Positions 20,172-29,600 of a DNA stretch of 64,000 bases are shown in pieces. The first letter of the stretch is position 1, and each line of letters begins with the position of its first letter. Made by a program: the position numbers and the translations under genes. Where the stretch lies: NCBI RefSeq assembly GCF_030684035.1, contig NZ_JAUXPI010000043.1, positions 1 to 64,000 on the forward strand, in the 5' to 3' direction. The stretch is from Phaeovulum sp. (GTDB lineage Bacteria; Pseudomonadota; Alphaproteobacteria; Rhodobacterales; Rhodobacteraceae). The notes beneath the pieces are model-generated. The model did not search any database and was not told the origin of the DNA. It saw only the letters and a list, made by a program, of their open reading frames with translations.

Positions 20172-20306
20172 TCAGGCCCCGAAAGCCTTGACCGCAGTTG
20201 CGAGCACCGAAAAGGCCAGCGTCAGCACACCGAAGCTGAACACGGTCCAATGCGTTGCGCGGGTCAGGCGCTCGTTTTCAACGATCCTGCGAAGGCGTTT
20301 GGACAT
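20172..20306 (-). CDS. Small membrane protein, 44 residues
   Basis: A short gene read directly from the minus strand. ATG 20306 is preceded by a strong AAGGAG site, and the stop is at 20172. The peptide starts with a basic amphipathic stretch (MSKRLRRIVENERLTRATHW) and continues with one hydrophobic helix (TVFSFGVLTLAFSVLATAVK) ending AFGA. This is a single-pass inner-membrane topology with a positively charged cytoplasmic N-terminus. It sits alone between aspS (convergent) and a divergent acetyltransferase. I do not recognise a family. Coding potential rests on the ribosome binding site and clean topology. Confidence 0.6.
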   Translation of the reverse strand: MSKRLRRIVENERLTRATHWTVFSFGVLTLAFSVLATAVKAFGA

Positions 20307-20449
20307 GGTGGCGGTCTCCTTCGGTTTGATCCAACTGGTGCCAGTGTCAGTGCCGATTGCGGCAGGTTTGCGGAGCCCTTGTGCCGATTTGCGGACATTT
20401 GCGCCGCGCAGCGCGCTGCGCTAGGGTCGCGCGAATCCGGAGGGGCAAG

Positions 20450-21166
20450 ATGCAGGCGCAAAAGGTATTCGGGGCAACGTTGCCTGAGTGGAAAGCTCCG
20501 GTGCGGCCCGGCCCGGCGCAGATCGAGGGGCGCTATGCCCGGCTCGAAAGGCTTGACCCCGAAGCCCATGCGCATGCGCTTTTCGCCGCCTATCGCGAGG
20601 ATGACAGCGTCTGGGACTACCTGCCCTATGGTCCCTTCGCCTCGGAGGCGGGTTTCATCCGTTGGCTTGGCGATATGGCGGCAAGCACGGATCCGCTGTT
20701 TTACGCGATCCGCGACCTCGACACCGGGTTGATCGGCGGGATGCAGGCGTTCCTGCGGATCAGCCCCGAGGTGGGCAGCATCGAGCTTGGCCACATCAAT
20801 ATGGCGGCGCGGCTGCAACGCAGGCGCGCCGCGAGCGAAGCGATGCTGCTGATGATTGGCTGGGCATTCGATGCGGGCTACCGGCGCTTTGAATGGAAAT
20901 GCGACGCGCTGAACCTGCCCTCGCGCCGCGCGGCCGAACGGCTGGGGCTGAGCTACGAGGGCGTGTTTCGGCAGGCGACCATCTACAAGGGCCGAAACCG
21001 CGATACCGCGTGGTTTGCGGCGATCGACGCCGAGTGGCCGGTACTGCGGGCCGCCTATGCGAGCTGGCTTGAGCCGCGGAATTTCGACGCGGACGGTGGC
21101 CAGATCTTGCGGCTGAGCGACCTTACACGGCCAATTCTTGCAGCGCGCGACCCGGCGCGCGGCTGA
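20450..21166 (+). CDS. GNAT-family N-acetyltransferase (RimJ/RimL-like)
   Basis: A 238-residue acetyl-CoA-dependent acetyltransferase of the RimJ/RimL type. After a non-conserved lead, the fold starts at GRYARLERLDPEAHAHALF. The segments YAIRDLDTGLIGGMQAFLRI and IELGHINMAARLQRRRAASEAML cover strands beta4-5 and the acetyl-CoA pyrophosphate loop (here QRRRAAS). RRFEWKCDALNLPSRRAAERLGLSYEG is the typical NxxSxxxAexlGF ending. A GGAGGGG site precedes ATG 20450. Substrate unknown. Confidence 0.88.
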   Translation: MQAQKVFGATLPEWKAPVRPGPAQIEGRYARLERLDPEAHAHALFAAYREDDSVWDYLPYGPFASEAGFIRWLGDMAASTDPLFYAIRDLDTGLIGGMQAFLRISPEVGSIELGHINMAARLQRRRAASEAMLLMIGWAFDAGYRRFEWKCDALNLPSRRAAERLGLSYEGVFRQATIYKGRNRDTAWFAAIDAEWPVLRAAYASWLEPRNFDADGGQILRLSDLTRPILAARDPARG

Positions 21167-21232
21167 ACGCGCGCTGCAAAGGCTGCATCTGACGCCGGTT
21201 TGGGTGCGGCGCGTCGCCCGCGCGCGCATCGC

Positions 21233-21952
21233 TCAGAACGCCGCGCCCGTAGCCAGCCGATCCCGCACCAGCCCCGAAATCCGTGCAAGCCCGGGCCCGG
21301 TTCCCTTGCCCTTGTGCTGCGCCTCGGCCAGCGCGTTTGCCGCAGCCTTCAGCGCCGGGTCATGCGCGCCAAGCGCGATTCCGGCAAGGAAATTGCTGAC
21401 ATAGGCGATGGTGGCAGCGTCGGTTGCCTTACCCAAAAGCTCGACAGCATGCGCCAGATCATCGCGTAGTGCCAGCGGATCAGGCTGCACGATAGCGTCG
21501 GAAACCGCGCCAAGCCCCTGCGGGCGCAGCGCAGGTGCCATCGCGCCAAGGATTAGGCTTTGGAAGGTTGCGAGGTTTTCGACCGGTTTGAGCAGAAATC
21601 CGTCTGCCCCTGCGGCCAAGGCTGCCGCTTCGCCTGCCGCCTCGCCCGAGCATCCGAGCAAAACGGTGCTGCTGTCCGGCAGCGCCGCGAGGTCCGCAAT
21701 GAGTTCCACCCCGGACCCGTCGGGCAGCCCGAGATCGACGATCACCACCGCGGGGCGGTAGGTTTGCAGGTGCCTATGCGCCGAGCGCAGACAATCGGCA
21801 CGGCGAATGCGCGCCCCCGAACGAAGGCACAAAAGCCGCATCGCCTCGCAGGCAAAACGGCTGTCTTCGACCACCAGTACCGTCAGCCCCATCAGCGGGC
21901 GTTCAGCACTGGCGGCGCGGCCTGCCAGAATTGCAGAAATGTCGTCGCCCAT
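21233..21952 (-). CDS. Single-domain response regulator with uncharacterised C-terminal helical region
   Basis: A 239-residue protein. A CheY-type receiver covers about residues 22-140: acidic pocket E29-D30, phospho-acceptor D73 in VIVDLGLPDGSG, and lysine K122 in FLLKPVEN. The conserved Thr/Ser at the end of strand 4 is replaced by Cys (VLLGCSG), which could change the phosphorylation switch. The remaining ~95 residues are alanine-rich helices without a DNA-binding motif I recognise, so output may be protein-protein. ATG 21952 has a CGGAGG site; the upstream GTG does not. No sensor kinase is adjacent. Confidence 0.82.
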   Translation of the reverse strand: MGDDISAILAGRAASAERPLMGLTVLVVEDSRFACEAMRLLCLRSGARIRRADCLRSAHRHLQTYRPAVVIVDLGLPDGSGVELIADLAALPDSSTVLLGCSGEAAGEAAALAAGADGFLLKPVENLATFQSLILGAMAPALRPQGLGAVSDAIVQPDPLALRDDLAHAVELLGKATDAATIAYVSNFLAGIALGAHDPALKAAANALAEAQHKGKGTGPGLARISGLVRDRLATGAAF

Positions 21953-22066
21953 GTGTGCCTCCGGAATCACCTCTTGCGATCAAAGCGCATCAATGGCTAA
22001 TCGACGGTAAAGATTGCCCGCCTGCCGCGCGCAGGCTAAACCACTGGCGATGAATGGCGGGGGCAG

Positions 22067-22471
22067 ATGATCGGACGATTGAACCATGTGGCGATTGCGG
22101 TGCCCGACCTTGCAGCGGCGGTGGCGCAATATCGCGATACGCTTGGTGCCAGCGTCGGTGCGCCGCAGGACGAGCCTGCGCACGGCGTGACGGTGGTTTT
22201 CGTCGAACTGCCCAATACCAAGATCGAGTTGCTCTATCCGCTTGGCGAGGGCTCGCCAATTGCCGGTTTTTTGCAAAAGAATCCGGCCGGGGGCATTCAT
22301 CACATCTGCTACGAAGTCGATGACATCTTCGCCGCGCGCGACCGGCTCACCACCGCTGGCGCACGCGTTCTGGGTTCGGGCGAGCCCCGGATCGGAGCCC
22401 ATGGCAAACCGGTATTGTTCTTGCACCCCAAAGACTTCAACGGCTGCCTTGTAGAACTGGAGCAGGTCTGA
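22067..22471 (+). CDS. mce: Methylmalonyl-CoA epimerase
   Basis: A 134-residue VOC-fold metalloenzyme that epimerises (S)- to (R)-methylmalonyl-CoA in propionyl-CoA assimilation to succinyl-CoA. The segments LNHVAIAVPDL (metal His), VTVVFVELPNTKIELL, GGIHHICYEVDDI (metal His) and LFLHPKDFNGCLVELEQ (metal Glu) are diagnostic. The stop overlaps the ATG of the DUF1467 gene (TGATG), indicating translational coupling. Confidence 0.94.
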   Translation: MIGRLNHVAIAVPDLAAAVAQYRDTLGASVGAPQDEPAHGVTVVFVELPNTKIELLYPLGEGSPIAGFLQKNPAGGIHHICYEVDDIFAARDRLTTAGARVLGSGEPRIGAHGKPVLFLHPKDFNGCLVELEQV

Positions 22472-22740
22472 TGAATGCCACAGCCGCTGTCGTGCTGTTC
22501 GCCGTGACCTGGTTCATGGTGTTTTTCATCCTGCTGCCGCTGCGGCTGAAAACGCAGGGCGAGGCCGGAGAAGTGGTGCCGGGCACGCCGCAATCCGCCC
22601 CTTCGGCAGGCGGCGTTGGTCGCAAGGCGCGGCTGACCACGGTGGTCGCGGTGCTGCTTTGGGCGATCATCGCCGGGGTGATCGAATCGGGTTGGGTGAC
22701 GCTGGCAGATATCGACTGGTTCGGGCAGCTTGACCGCTAA
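22471..22740 (+). CDS. DUF1467 family small membrane protein
   Basis: An 89-residue protein with two hydrophobic helices (AAVVLFAVTWFMVFFILLPL near the start and TVVAVLLWAIIAGVIESGW near the end) flanking a proline/glycine-rich loop. This is the DUF1467 layout common in alphaproteobacteria, often next to methylmalonyl-CoA epimerase as here. Function unknown. Its last four bases overlap the convergent Lrp gene. Confidence 0.88.
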   Translation: MNATAAVVLFAVTWFMVFFILLPLRLKTQGEAGEVVPGTPQSAPSAGGVGRKARLTTVVAVLLWAIIAGVIESGWVTLADIDWFGQLDR

Positions 22741-23191
22741 CCGAGCGGCCCCGGCCGCCGCTCTTCGGATAGCAGCACATTTGCCTCTACCTGCCCGATG
22801 CCGGGCAGGGTCATGATCCGACGCCGCAATACGCGCTCAAAATCGGCAATGTCGCGGGCGATGATGCGCAGGCGGTAGTCAAAAAGGCCAAGCACATGCT
22901 GCACCGTCTGCACTTCCGGGATGGCGGTCGCCGCGCGCTCGAAATCTTCCAGTGAAACCCGGCCCTTGGCCGCGAGCTTTATGCCGAGAAACACGGTCAC
23001 GCCAAAGCCGAGCGCGGCGGTGTCGAGCACCAGTCGCCGCCCGCAAAGCACCCCCGCCGCTTCCAGCCGCCTGATTCGCCGCCACGCCGCTGGCTGGCTG
23101 ATGGCCAGCACCCGCCCCAAAGCCCCGGCGCTCAGCGTTGCATCGCGGGCAAGGCTGCGCAAGATTGCGCGGTCGGTATCGTCAAGGTCAA

Positions 23192-23195
<4 letters not shown>
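22737..23195 (-). CDS. Lrp/AsnC-family transcriptional regulator (first of a pair)
   Basis: A 152-residue Lrp/AsnC protein. The N-terminal HTH is LDDTDRAILRSLARDATLSAGAL, then AISQPAAWRRIRRLEAAGV. The C-terminal RAM/effector domain includes FERAATAIPEVQTVQHVLGLFDYRLRIIARD. Amino acids are the usual effectors. It is the distal member of a two-gene unit, overlapping its upstream paralog by 4 bases, and both are divergent from ilvC. Heteromer formation and control of branched-chain amino acid synthesis are plausible inferences. Confidence 0.92.
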
Positions 23196-24803
<1,608 letters not shown>

Positions 24804-24826
24804 TTGTAATACAAAAACAAACATCG

Positions 24827-24856
24827 GGGGTGCCAGACTTGGCACCCCTTCTTCAT
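24827..24856 (+). terminator. Intrinsic terminator of ilvC
   Basis: Perfect 9-bp stem GGGGTGCCA (24827-24835) / TGGCACCCC (24840-24848), loop GACT, followed by TTCTTCATT. It lies 23 bases after the ilvC stop. Confidence 0.85.
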
Positions 24857-24899
24857 TGTCAAGATGCCCCGCGGGGTGCGAGGGGCTGCGCCCCCGGGG
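24848..24899 (-). repeat. Dispersed intergenic element, copy C
   Basis: On the minus strand: CACCCCGCGGGGCATCTTGA, CAAT, GAAGAAG, preceded by a second C/G palindrome (CCCCGGGGGCGCAGCCCC). Same arrangement as the copies at 7412, 10521 and 45895. It overlaps the T-rich tail of the ilvC terminator. Confidence 0.45.
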
Positions 24900-24902
24900 C
24901 CT

Positions 24903-26093
24903 TCAGCGCGCGCCGAGGCCCGCCAGCATCAGCCCGCGCCGGATCGGGCCGAGCGCGTGCATTGCTGCAAGCGCTGCCGCCCGAGCCTCGCGCATCGGTT
25001 TTGCCCCAAACATCGAGGCGCGGTTCAGCGCATCGATACCGGCAACGCGAGCCGCCACCTCGGGCCAGCGCTGTCGCTGATAGGCGGCCAGCATGGCGGG
25101 TGCGCCGATCCCCGCAGGGTCGCGGCGCGCCAGTTCAAGCAGGCAGGCAAGATCGGCGAGGCTCATGTTCAGCCCCTGTGCGCCGATTGGCGGCACCACA
25201 TGCGCGGCCTCGGCGATCAGCGCGGTTCGTTCGGCGGTGAAGCGGTGCGCAATCTGGCTTGCCATCGGCCAGAGCGCGCGCCCGGTCACCAGCCGCAGTG
25301 GCCCGAGAATTCCGCAGGACCGATCGAGCAGCGCCGCCTCGAAATCCGGCACCGGCAGCGCAGCCAGCCGCTCGGCCTCGGGCCCGCGCTCCATCCAGAC
25401 GATCGCGGATGAGGGCAGCCCCTCGCGGTCGGGAAGCGGCACCAGAGTAAAGGGGCCGCCGGAGCGGTGAATCTCGGTCGAAACATTCTGATGCGGAACC
25501 GGGTGGGTTACCGAAAATGCCAGCGCCTTTTGCCCATAGCGCAGCTTGCGCAGGCCGATGCCAAGCGCCTTGCGCACCGGGCTTTCGCGCCCGTCGGCCG
25601 CCACCAGCAACCGTGCTTCAAGACGGGAACCATCGGAAAGCGTCACCTGGGCCGACCCCTCGCGGGTGAAAACCGCGGTTGTCGCAAGCCCCGGACGAAA
25701 GCTCACCCCCGCAAGACCCGCCAGATGCACCACCATTTCGCGCCGAATCAGCCAGTTCGGCAGATTCCAGCCGAAAGGTTCGTTCGAGAGGTCCGAGGCA
25801 TCGAAATCTCGTACCAGCCGCGCTTCGGCAGCTTCCGCTTCAATGATCCGCATCACCTGCAAGGCCGCCGCATGCGGGGCAAGCCGGGGCCAGAGGCCGA
25901 TGCCGCGCAACAGCTCGACCGAGGGCCGCAGCAATGCGGTCGAGCGCAGATCGGCACCTTGCGCCGCTTCGGCAGTTACCGGCGGCTCCGGATCGATGCA
26001 GGCCACCGTAACGCCGAGCGTGGCAAACCCAGCCGCCGCCGCCATTCCGGCGATGCCGCCGCCCGAAACCACGATGTCGAACTGCTCTGCCAT
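24903..26093 (-). CDS. UbiH/UbiF/UbiL-type FAD-dependent hydroxylase
   Basis: A 396-residue flavoprotein monooxygenase of the ubiquinone-biosynthesis hydroxylase group. It has the N-terminal dinucleotide fold VVSGGGIAGMAAAAGFATLG, the DG motif region VAADGRESPVRKALGI (~155-170) and the second FAD motif LIAEAAHVVPPIGAQGLNMS. In the last, the usual GDAAH is EAAH, as seen in several alphaproteobacterial members. Which ring carbon it hydroxylates cannot be decided; alphaproteobacterial UbiL is multi-positional. It is likely in one unit with nothing else; the HAD gene upstream on the same strand ends 50 bases before it. Confidence 0.85.
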   Translation of the reverse strand: MAEQFDIVVSGGGIAGMAAAAGFATLGVTVACIDPEPPVTAEAAQGADLRSTALLRPSVELLRGIGLWPRLAPHAAALQVMRIIEAEAAEARLVRDFDASDLSNEPFGWNLPNWLIRREMVVHLAGLAGVSFRPGLATTAVFTREGSAQVTLSDGSRLEARLLVAADGRESPVRKALGIGLRKLRYGQKALAFSVTHPVPHQNVSTEIHRSGGPFTLVPLPDREGLPSSAIVWMERGPEAERLAALPVPDFEAALLDRSCGILGPLRLVTGRALWPMASQIAHRFTAERTALIAEAAHVVPPIGAQGLNMSLADLACLLELARRDPAGIGAPAMLAAYQRQRWPEVAARVAGIDALNRASMFGAKPMREARAAALAAMHALGPIRRGLMLAGLGAR

Positions 26094-26143
26094 CGCCCCC
26101 CCTGAGCGTCGAACATAGGCGGCGCGCGCGCCGGGGCCAAGCC

Positions 26144-26791
26144 TCAGCGGCGAAGGTTGGCCAGAAACCCCGCCAGATCGCTGGTGTGGTGGTCGATGTG
26201 CGGAGCCTCTACCGCCGTTTCGGCCACATGCACGCAGCGCATGCCAAGCGCGTGCGGAACCATCAGGTTGCGCGGGTCATCTTCAAACATCGCGGCGCGC
26301 TCTGGCGCGATCTCGGCGCGGGCAAAAACCGCCGCGTAGGCCGCGGCATCCGGTTTTGGGTGAAATCCGGCATGTTCGACGCCGTAAATCCCGTCAAAAA
26401 TCCCGGCAAGACCGCGCGCATCCAGCACTTTCCCGGCATAGGACGAGGAGCCATTGGTGAACACGAAGCGCCGCCCCGGCAGCGCCGCGATCTGGGCGCG
26501 CAAGACCGGGTCGGGCTGCAGCGCGGCAAGCGAAATTTCGTGCACCTCGGTCAGATAGGGTCCGGGGTCAACGCCATGCTCGCGCATCAGCCCGGCCAGC
26601 GTGGTGCCATAGCGCTGCCAATAGGCGTTGCGCAGCCGATCTGCCTCGGGACGGTCAACCCCAAGCGATTGCATGACATAGGCGGTCATCCGAACCTCGA
26701 TCAGCTCGAACAGCCGCGCCGAGGGCGGGTAAAGCGTGTTGTCGAGGTCAAAGACCCAGTTGGAGACATGTGCGAAATCGGCTGCTGGCAT
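26144..26791 (-). CDS. HAD-superfamily pyrimidine 5'-nucleotidase-like phosphatase
   Basis: A 215-residue haloacid dehalogenase-type phosphatase. Motif I is WVFDLDNTLYPP (nucleophile Asp in DxDxT), motif II is FVFTNGSS, motif III is the Lys in HPKPDAAAY, and motif IV is MFEDDPRNL. The helical cap after motif I (RLFELIEVRMTAYVMQSLG) is typical of the pyrimidine 5'-nucleotidase/SDT1-like group, which dephosphorylates UMP/CMP or related compounds. ATG 26791 gives the conserved start; the upstream extension is low-complexity. Confidence 0.88.
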   Translation of the reverse strand: MPAADFAHVSNWVFDLDNTLYPPSARLFELIEVRMTAYVMQSLGVDRPEADRLRNAYWQRYGTTLAGLMREHGVDPGPYLTEVHEISLAALQPDPVLRAQIAALPGRRFVFTNGSSSYAGKVLDARGLAGIFDGIYGVEHAGFHPKPDAAAYAAVFARAEIAPERAAMFEDDPRNLMVPHALGMRCVHVAETAVEAPHIDHHTSDLAGFLANLRR

Positions 26792-26901
26792 GGTGCGAAC
26801 CCTAGCTGCGGCGGGCACCCCCCGCAAGCTGCGCTATCGGCTTGTCAGCAGGGCGGCACCCGGCATAGGCTCCGGTGCCGGGCAGAAACGGAACAGAAGC
26901 G

Positions 26902-27540
26902 ATGCAGAAAGATGCCTATACCCTGATCCTCGAAGCTATCGACGCCGGGGTGTACCGGCCCGGCGACAGGTTGGTGGAATCGGAGCTGGCCGACCGTCTT
27001 GGCGTGTCGCGCACCCCGGTGCGCGAGGCGTTGCAACGGCTTGAAACGCAATCGATGCTGGCACGCGACGGGCGCAGCCTGATCGTCGCCTCGCTCGATC
27101 ACAACCAGTTGGCCGAGCTTTATGTGGTGCGGGCAGAGCTTGAAGGGCTTGCAGCACGGTTGGCCGCGCGGCATGCAACCCCGGAGGAAATCCGCGTGCT
27201 TGGCGACATGGTGGCGGAAGACCGCGCCCATATCGGCGACCCGGTGGCGCTCAGCCGCGCCAACAAGCGGTTTCACCGCCAGCTTCATCTCGCGTCGCAC
27301 AATCGCTATCTGGTGGCACAGCTTGACCTCGTGCACCGCTCGATGGCGCTTTTGGCCACCACCTCGCTGGCTGCCGAGGGGCGCGGCGAAACCGCGCTGG
27401 CCGAGCATCAGGCAATTGTCGATGCGATTGCCGCGGCCGATGCCGAGGCGGCGCAGGCAGCCTTGCGGGCGCATATCTCGAAGGCGTTCGAAACGCGGCT
27501 GAAACTCGACGCGGCAGGCATCGGGCGATCACGCGGCTGA
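26902..27540 (+). CDS. GntR-family regulator, FadR/FCD subgroup
   Basis: A 212-residue regulator. The winged HTH is YTLILEAIDAGVYRPGDRLV, ESELADRLGVSRTPVREALQ and MLARDGRSLIVAS. The all-helical FCD effector domain carries the metal-binding residues (acidic residues in LYVVRAELEGLAARLAA, then NKRFHRQLHLASHNRYL and the HQAIVDAIAAADAEAAQAAL ending). Effectors of this class are organic acids. Target genes are not apparent; divergent neighbour is the HAD phosphatase. Confidence 0.9.
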   Translation: MQKDAYTLILEAIDAGVYRPGDRLVESELADRLGVSRTPVREALQRLETQSMLARDGRSLIVASLDHNQLAELYVVRAELEGLAARLAARHATPEEIRVLGDMVAEDRAHIGDPVALSRANKRFHRQLHLASHNRYLVAQLDLVHRSMALLATTSLAAEGRGETALAEHQAIVDAIAAADAEAAQAALRAHISKAFETRLKLDAAGIGRSRG

Positions 27541-27572
27541 AGGCACTGAAAACCCCTGCGGGTGGCAGGAAT

Positions 27573-29507
27573 TCAGGCGTGCGCAGCGGCTGCGGGTGGC
27601 GTGGATGCGGGCTGGTCAAAAAACCCGTGCGCGGTCTTGTCCCAATAGAAGGGGCGCACTGCGACCTCGTAGATGGCCTTCCAGGCGGCGAGCGCGCCAA
27701 GCGGAAAATAAAGGTTTAGCACCGGCAGCCAGGGCCAGAGGTGGCGGTGTTCGCGGCCGCGAACCGCCCAGGCGGCAACCCCCATGGTGATGACTTCCGA
27801 GGCGATGAAAAGCCCGGTCAGCAGCCCAAGACCCCGGTCCCCGACCAGCCCGTGCAGCGGATGGCCAGCGCCGATTGCCACAACCGCCAACACCCAAAGC
27901 ACCGGAGCCAGCAGGTATTGCGACAAGGTGCCGAGGAACAGCACCTGAAAACCAATGAAGCGCCACGCGCCAAGTTGGTGCCACAAAAGCAGGGGGTCGC
28001 GCATGTGCACCCCCCAGGTCATCGCGTAGCCCTTGAGCCAGCGCGAGCGTTGCCGCACCCAGGGCAGGGTCCGGCAGTTCGCTTCTTCGTGGGTTACCGT
28101 GGCGATCAGTTCGGTGTGGTAGCCGTGCCTTGCAAGGCGAATGCCCAGATCGGCGTCTTCGGTAACATTATGCGCATCCCACCCGCCGAGCGCCTCAAGC
28201 GCCGCGCGGCGAAAAAACAGTGTCGTGCCCCCAAGCGGCACCACCAGCCCGAGCCGGGCGAGGCCCGGCAGCATGGCGCGAAACCACGCCGCATATTCGG
28301 CGGTAAAACAGCGCGAAAGCCAGTTGGTGCGCGGGTTGTAATAATCGAGCACGCCTTGCAGGCAGGCAACCTCTGGACCGCGTTCGTGAAAGCGGCGGAC
28401 CACGGCGAAGATCTGGTCCGGGTCGGGTGCGTCCTCGGCGTCATAAACCCCGATGATCGTGCCGCGGCAGAAATTGAGCGCAAAGTTGAGCGCCCGCGGC
28501 TTGGTCCTGATCGGTCCGTCAGGCACCACGATCACCCGCGCCCAATGCGGCAGGCGGATGCGGGCAAGCACGGCGCGGGTGGCCGCATCTTCCTCCTCGA
28601 CCACCAGCAACACGTCGAGCAACTCGCGCGGGTAGCTTAACCGAGCCAGGCGGGCCAGCAGCCGCCCCGAAATGTCGTGTTCGCGAAACAGTGGTACCAG
28701 CAGCGAAACCACCGGCAGCCGGGCAATGGAAGGCGGCGGCACGGCCGCCACGCGACGCTCGCGCCAATTGCTCAGAAGTTCGGCCAGAAAGGCGGCAAGC
28801 TTGAGCGCAGAACCGGCGGCAAGTGTCAGCACCGCCCAGAAGGTCACAAGCGCGAAACTTGCGATCGGGGCAAGCCAGAATGCAGCCGCGGCCCCGATCA
28901 GCGCGGCCCAGGCAATCTTGTGCGCCAGCGGTCGGTTGATGTTGCGGCAGCTTTCGCGCGCGGCGACCAAGGTTTCGGCGCGCCGGATGAGCGCGGTCTG
29001 CCGCCGTGCCAAGAGCGCCGCATGCACCGACGGTTCTGATGCGATCACCATCGCATAGGGCGCAAGCGCTTCGGGCAGGGTATCGCGCAGGCGCGCAAAA
29101 TCTTCGGGGCGCGAGGTGGCGATGACGGTGCATCCGGCAACCCGACGCCACGGCAGCATGCCGGACTTGAGGCAGGTTTCGGCACCGATTCGGTCGATCA
29201 GGCGCGGATCGGGCAGGTCGTTCAACGGGTCGATGACGGCGGCATGCCATTGTTCGGCCAAGGCCGCCATCAGGTCTGCTTCGCGCACCCAGCCATGCGC
29301 GAGCAGGATGTCGCCCAATCGCACCTCTTGGCGCTTGCGCAGGGCTAGTGCCTTGAGCAGGTTATCGGGAGAAATCGCCTGCATTTCCAGCAAGATGCGC
29401 CCCAAAGGGCGGCGTGTTTCGGTGCCGCGCAGCGCGGCTTGCGGCGCATCAACCCCAACCCGCGCGAGCGCGGCCTGAGGCGTTTGGTCAGTGGCAAGGG
29501 CAAGCAT
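27573..29507 (-). CDS. Membrane glycosyltransferase (GT2) fused to a GspE-N/MshEN-like domain
   Basis: A 644-residue inner-membrane enzyme. Residues ~30-170 resemble the N-terminal c-di-GMP/partner-binding module of type II secretion ATPases (RPLGRILLEMQAISPDNLLKA, then VRLGDILLAHGWVREADLMA). Two transmembrane helices (~200-250) follow, then a processive family 2 glycosyltransferase domain: VVSLLVPLFRE, VYDAEDAPDPDQ, the base motif TEDADLGIRL and QRSRWLKG (QxxRW). Four to five membrane helices complete it, as in cellulose/hyaluronan-type synthases. The polysaccharide is unknown. Start: ATG 29507 preferred; GTG 29540 is possible; neither has a strong ribosome binding site. Confidence 0.85.
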   Translation of the reverse strand: MLALATDQTPQAALARVGVDAPQAALRGTETRRPLGRILLEMQAISPDNLLKALALRKRQEVRLGDILLAHGWVREADLMAALAEQWHAAVIDPLNDLPDPRLIDRIGAETCLKSGMLPWRRVAGCTVIATSRPEDFARLRDTLPEALAPYAMVIASEPSVHAALLARRQTALIRRAETLVAARESCRNINRPLAHKIAWAALIGAAAAFWLAPIASFALVTFWAVLTLAAGSALKLAAFLAELLSNWRERRVAAVPPPSIARLPVVSLLVPLFREHDISGRLLARLARLSYPRELLDVLLVVEEEDAATRAVLARIRLPHWARVIVVPDGPIRTKPRALNFALNFCRGTIIGVYDAEDAPDPDQIFAVVRRFHERGPEVACLQGVLDYYNPRTNWLSRCFTAEYAAWFRAMLPGLARLGLVVPLGGTTLFFRRAALEALGGWDAHNVTEDADLGIRLARHGYHTELIATVTHEEANCRTLPWVRQRSRWLKGYAMTWGVHMRDPLLLWHQLGAWRFIGFQVLFLGTLSQYLLAPVLWVLAVVAIGAGHPLHGLVGDRGLGLLTGLFIASEVITMGVAAWAVRGREHRHLWPWLPVLNLYFPLGALAAWKAIYEVAVRPFYWDKTAHGFFDQPASTPPAAAAHA

Positions 29508-29579
29508 GGCGGCAGCCGGGACAAGGGGCGATGCGCCCACTCTTGCGACCCGGGGTTAATGAAGCGTTAAGGTCAGCAA

Positions 29580-29595
29580 GGCAGCGTCGGCTGCC
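29580..29595 (-). terminator. Small hairpin after carA
   Basis: GGCAGC (29580-29585) / GCTGCC (29590-29595), loop GTCG, 6 bases beyond the carA stop on the minus strand. There is no U tract; it may only weakly terminate, leaving possible read-through into the glycosyltransferase gene. Confidence 0.4.
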
Positions 29596-29600
29596 TAGGG

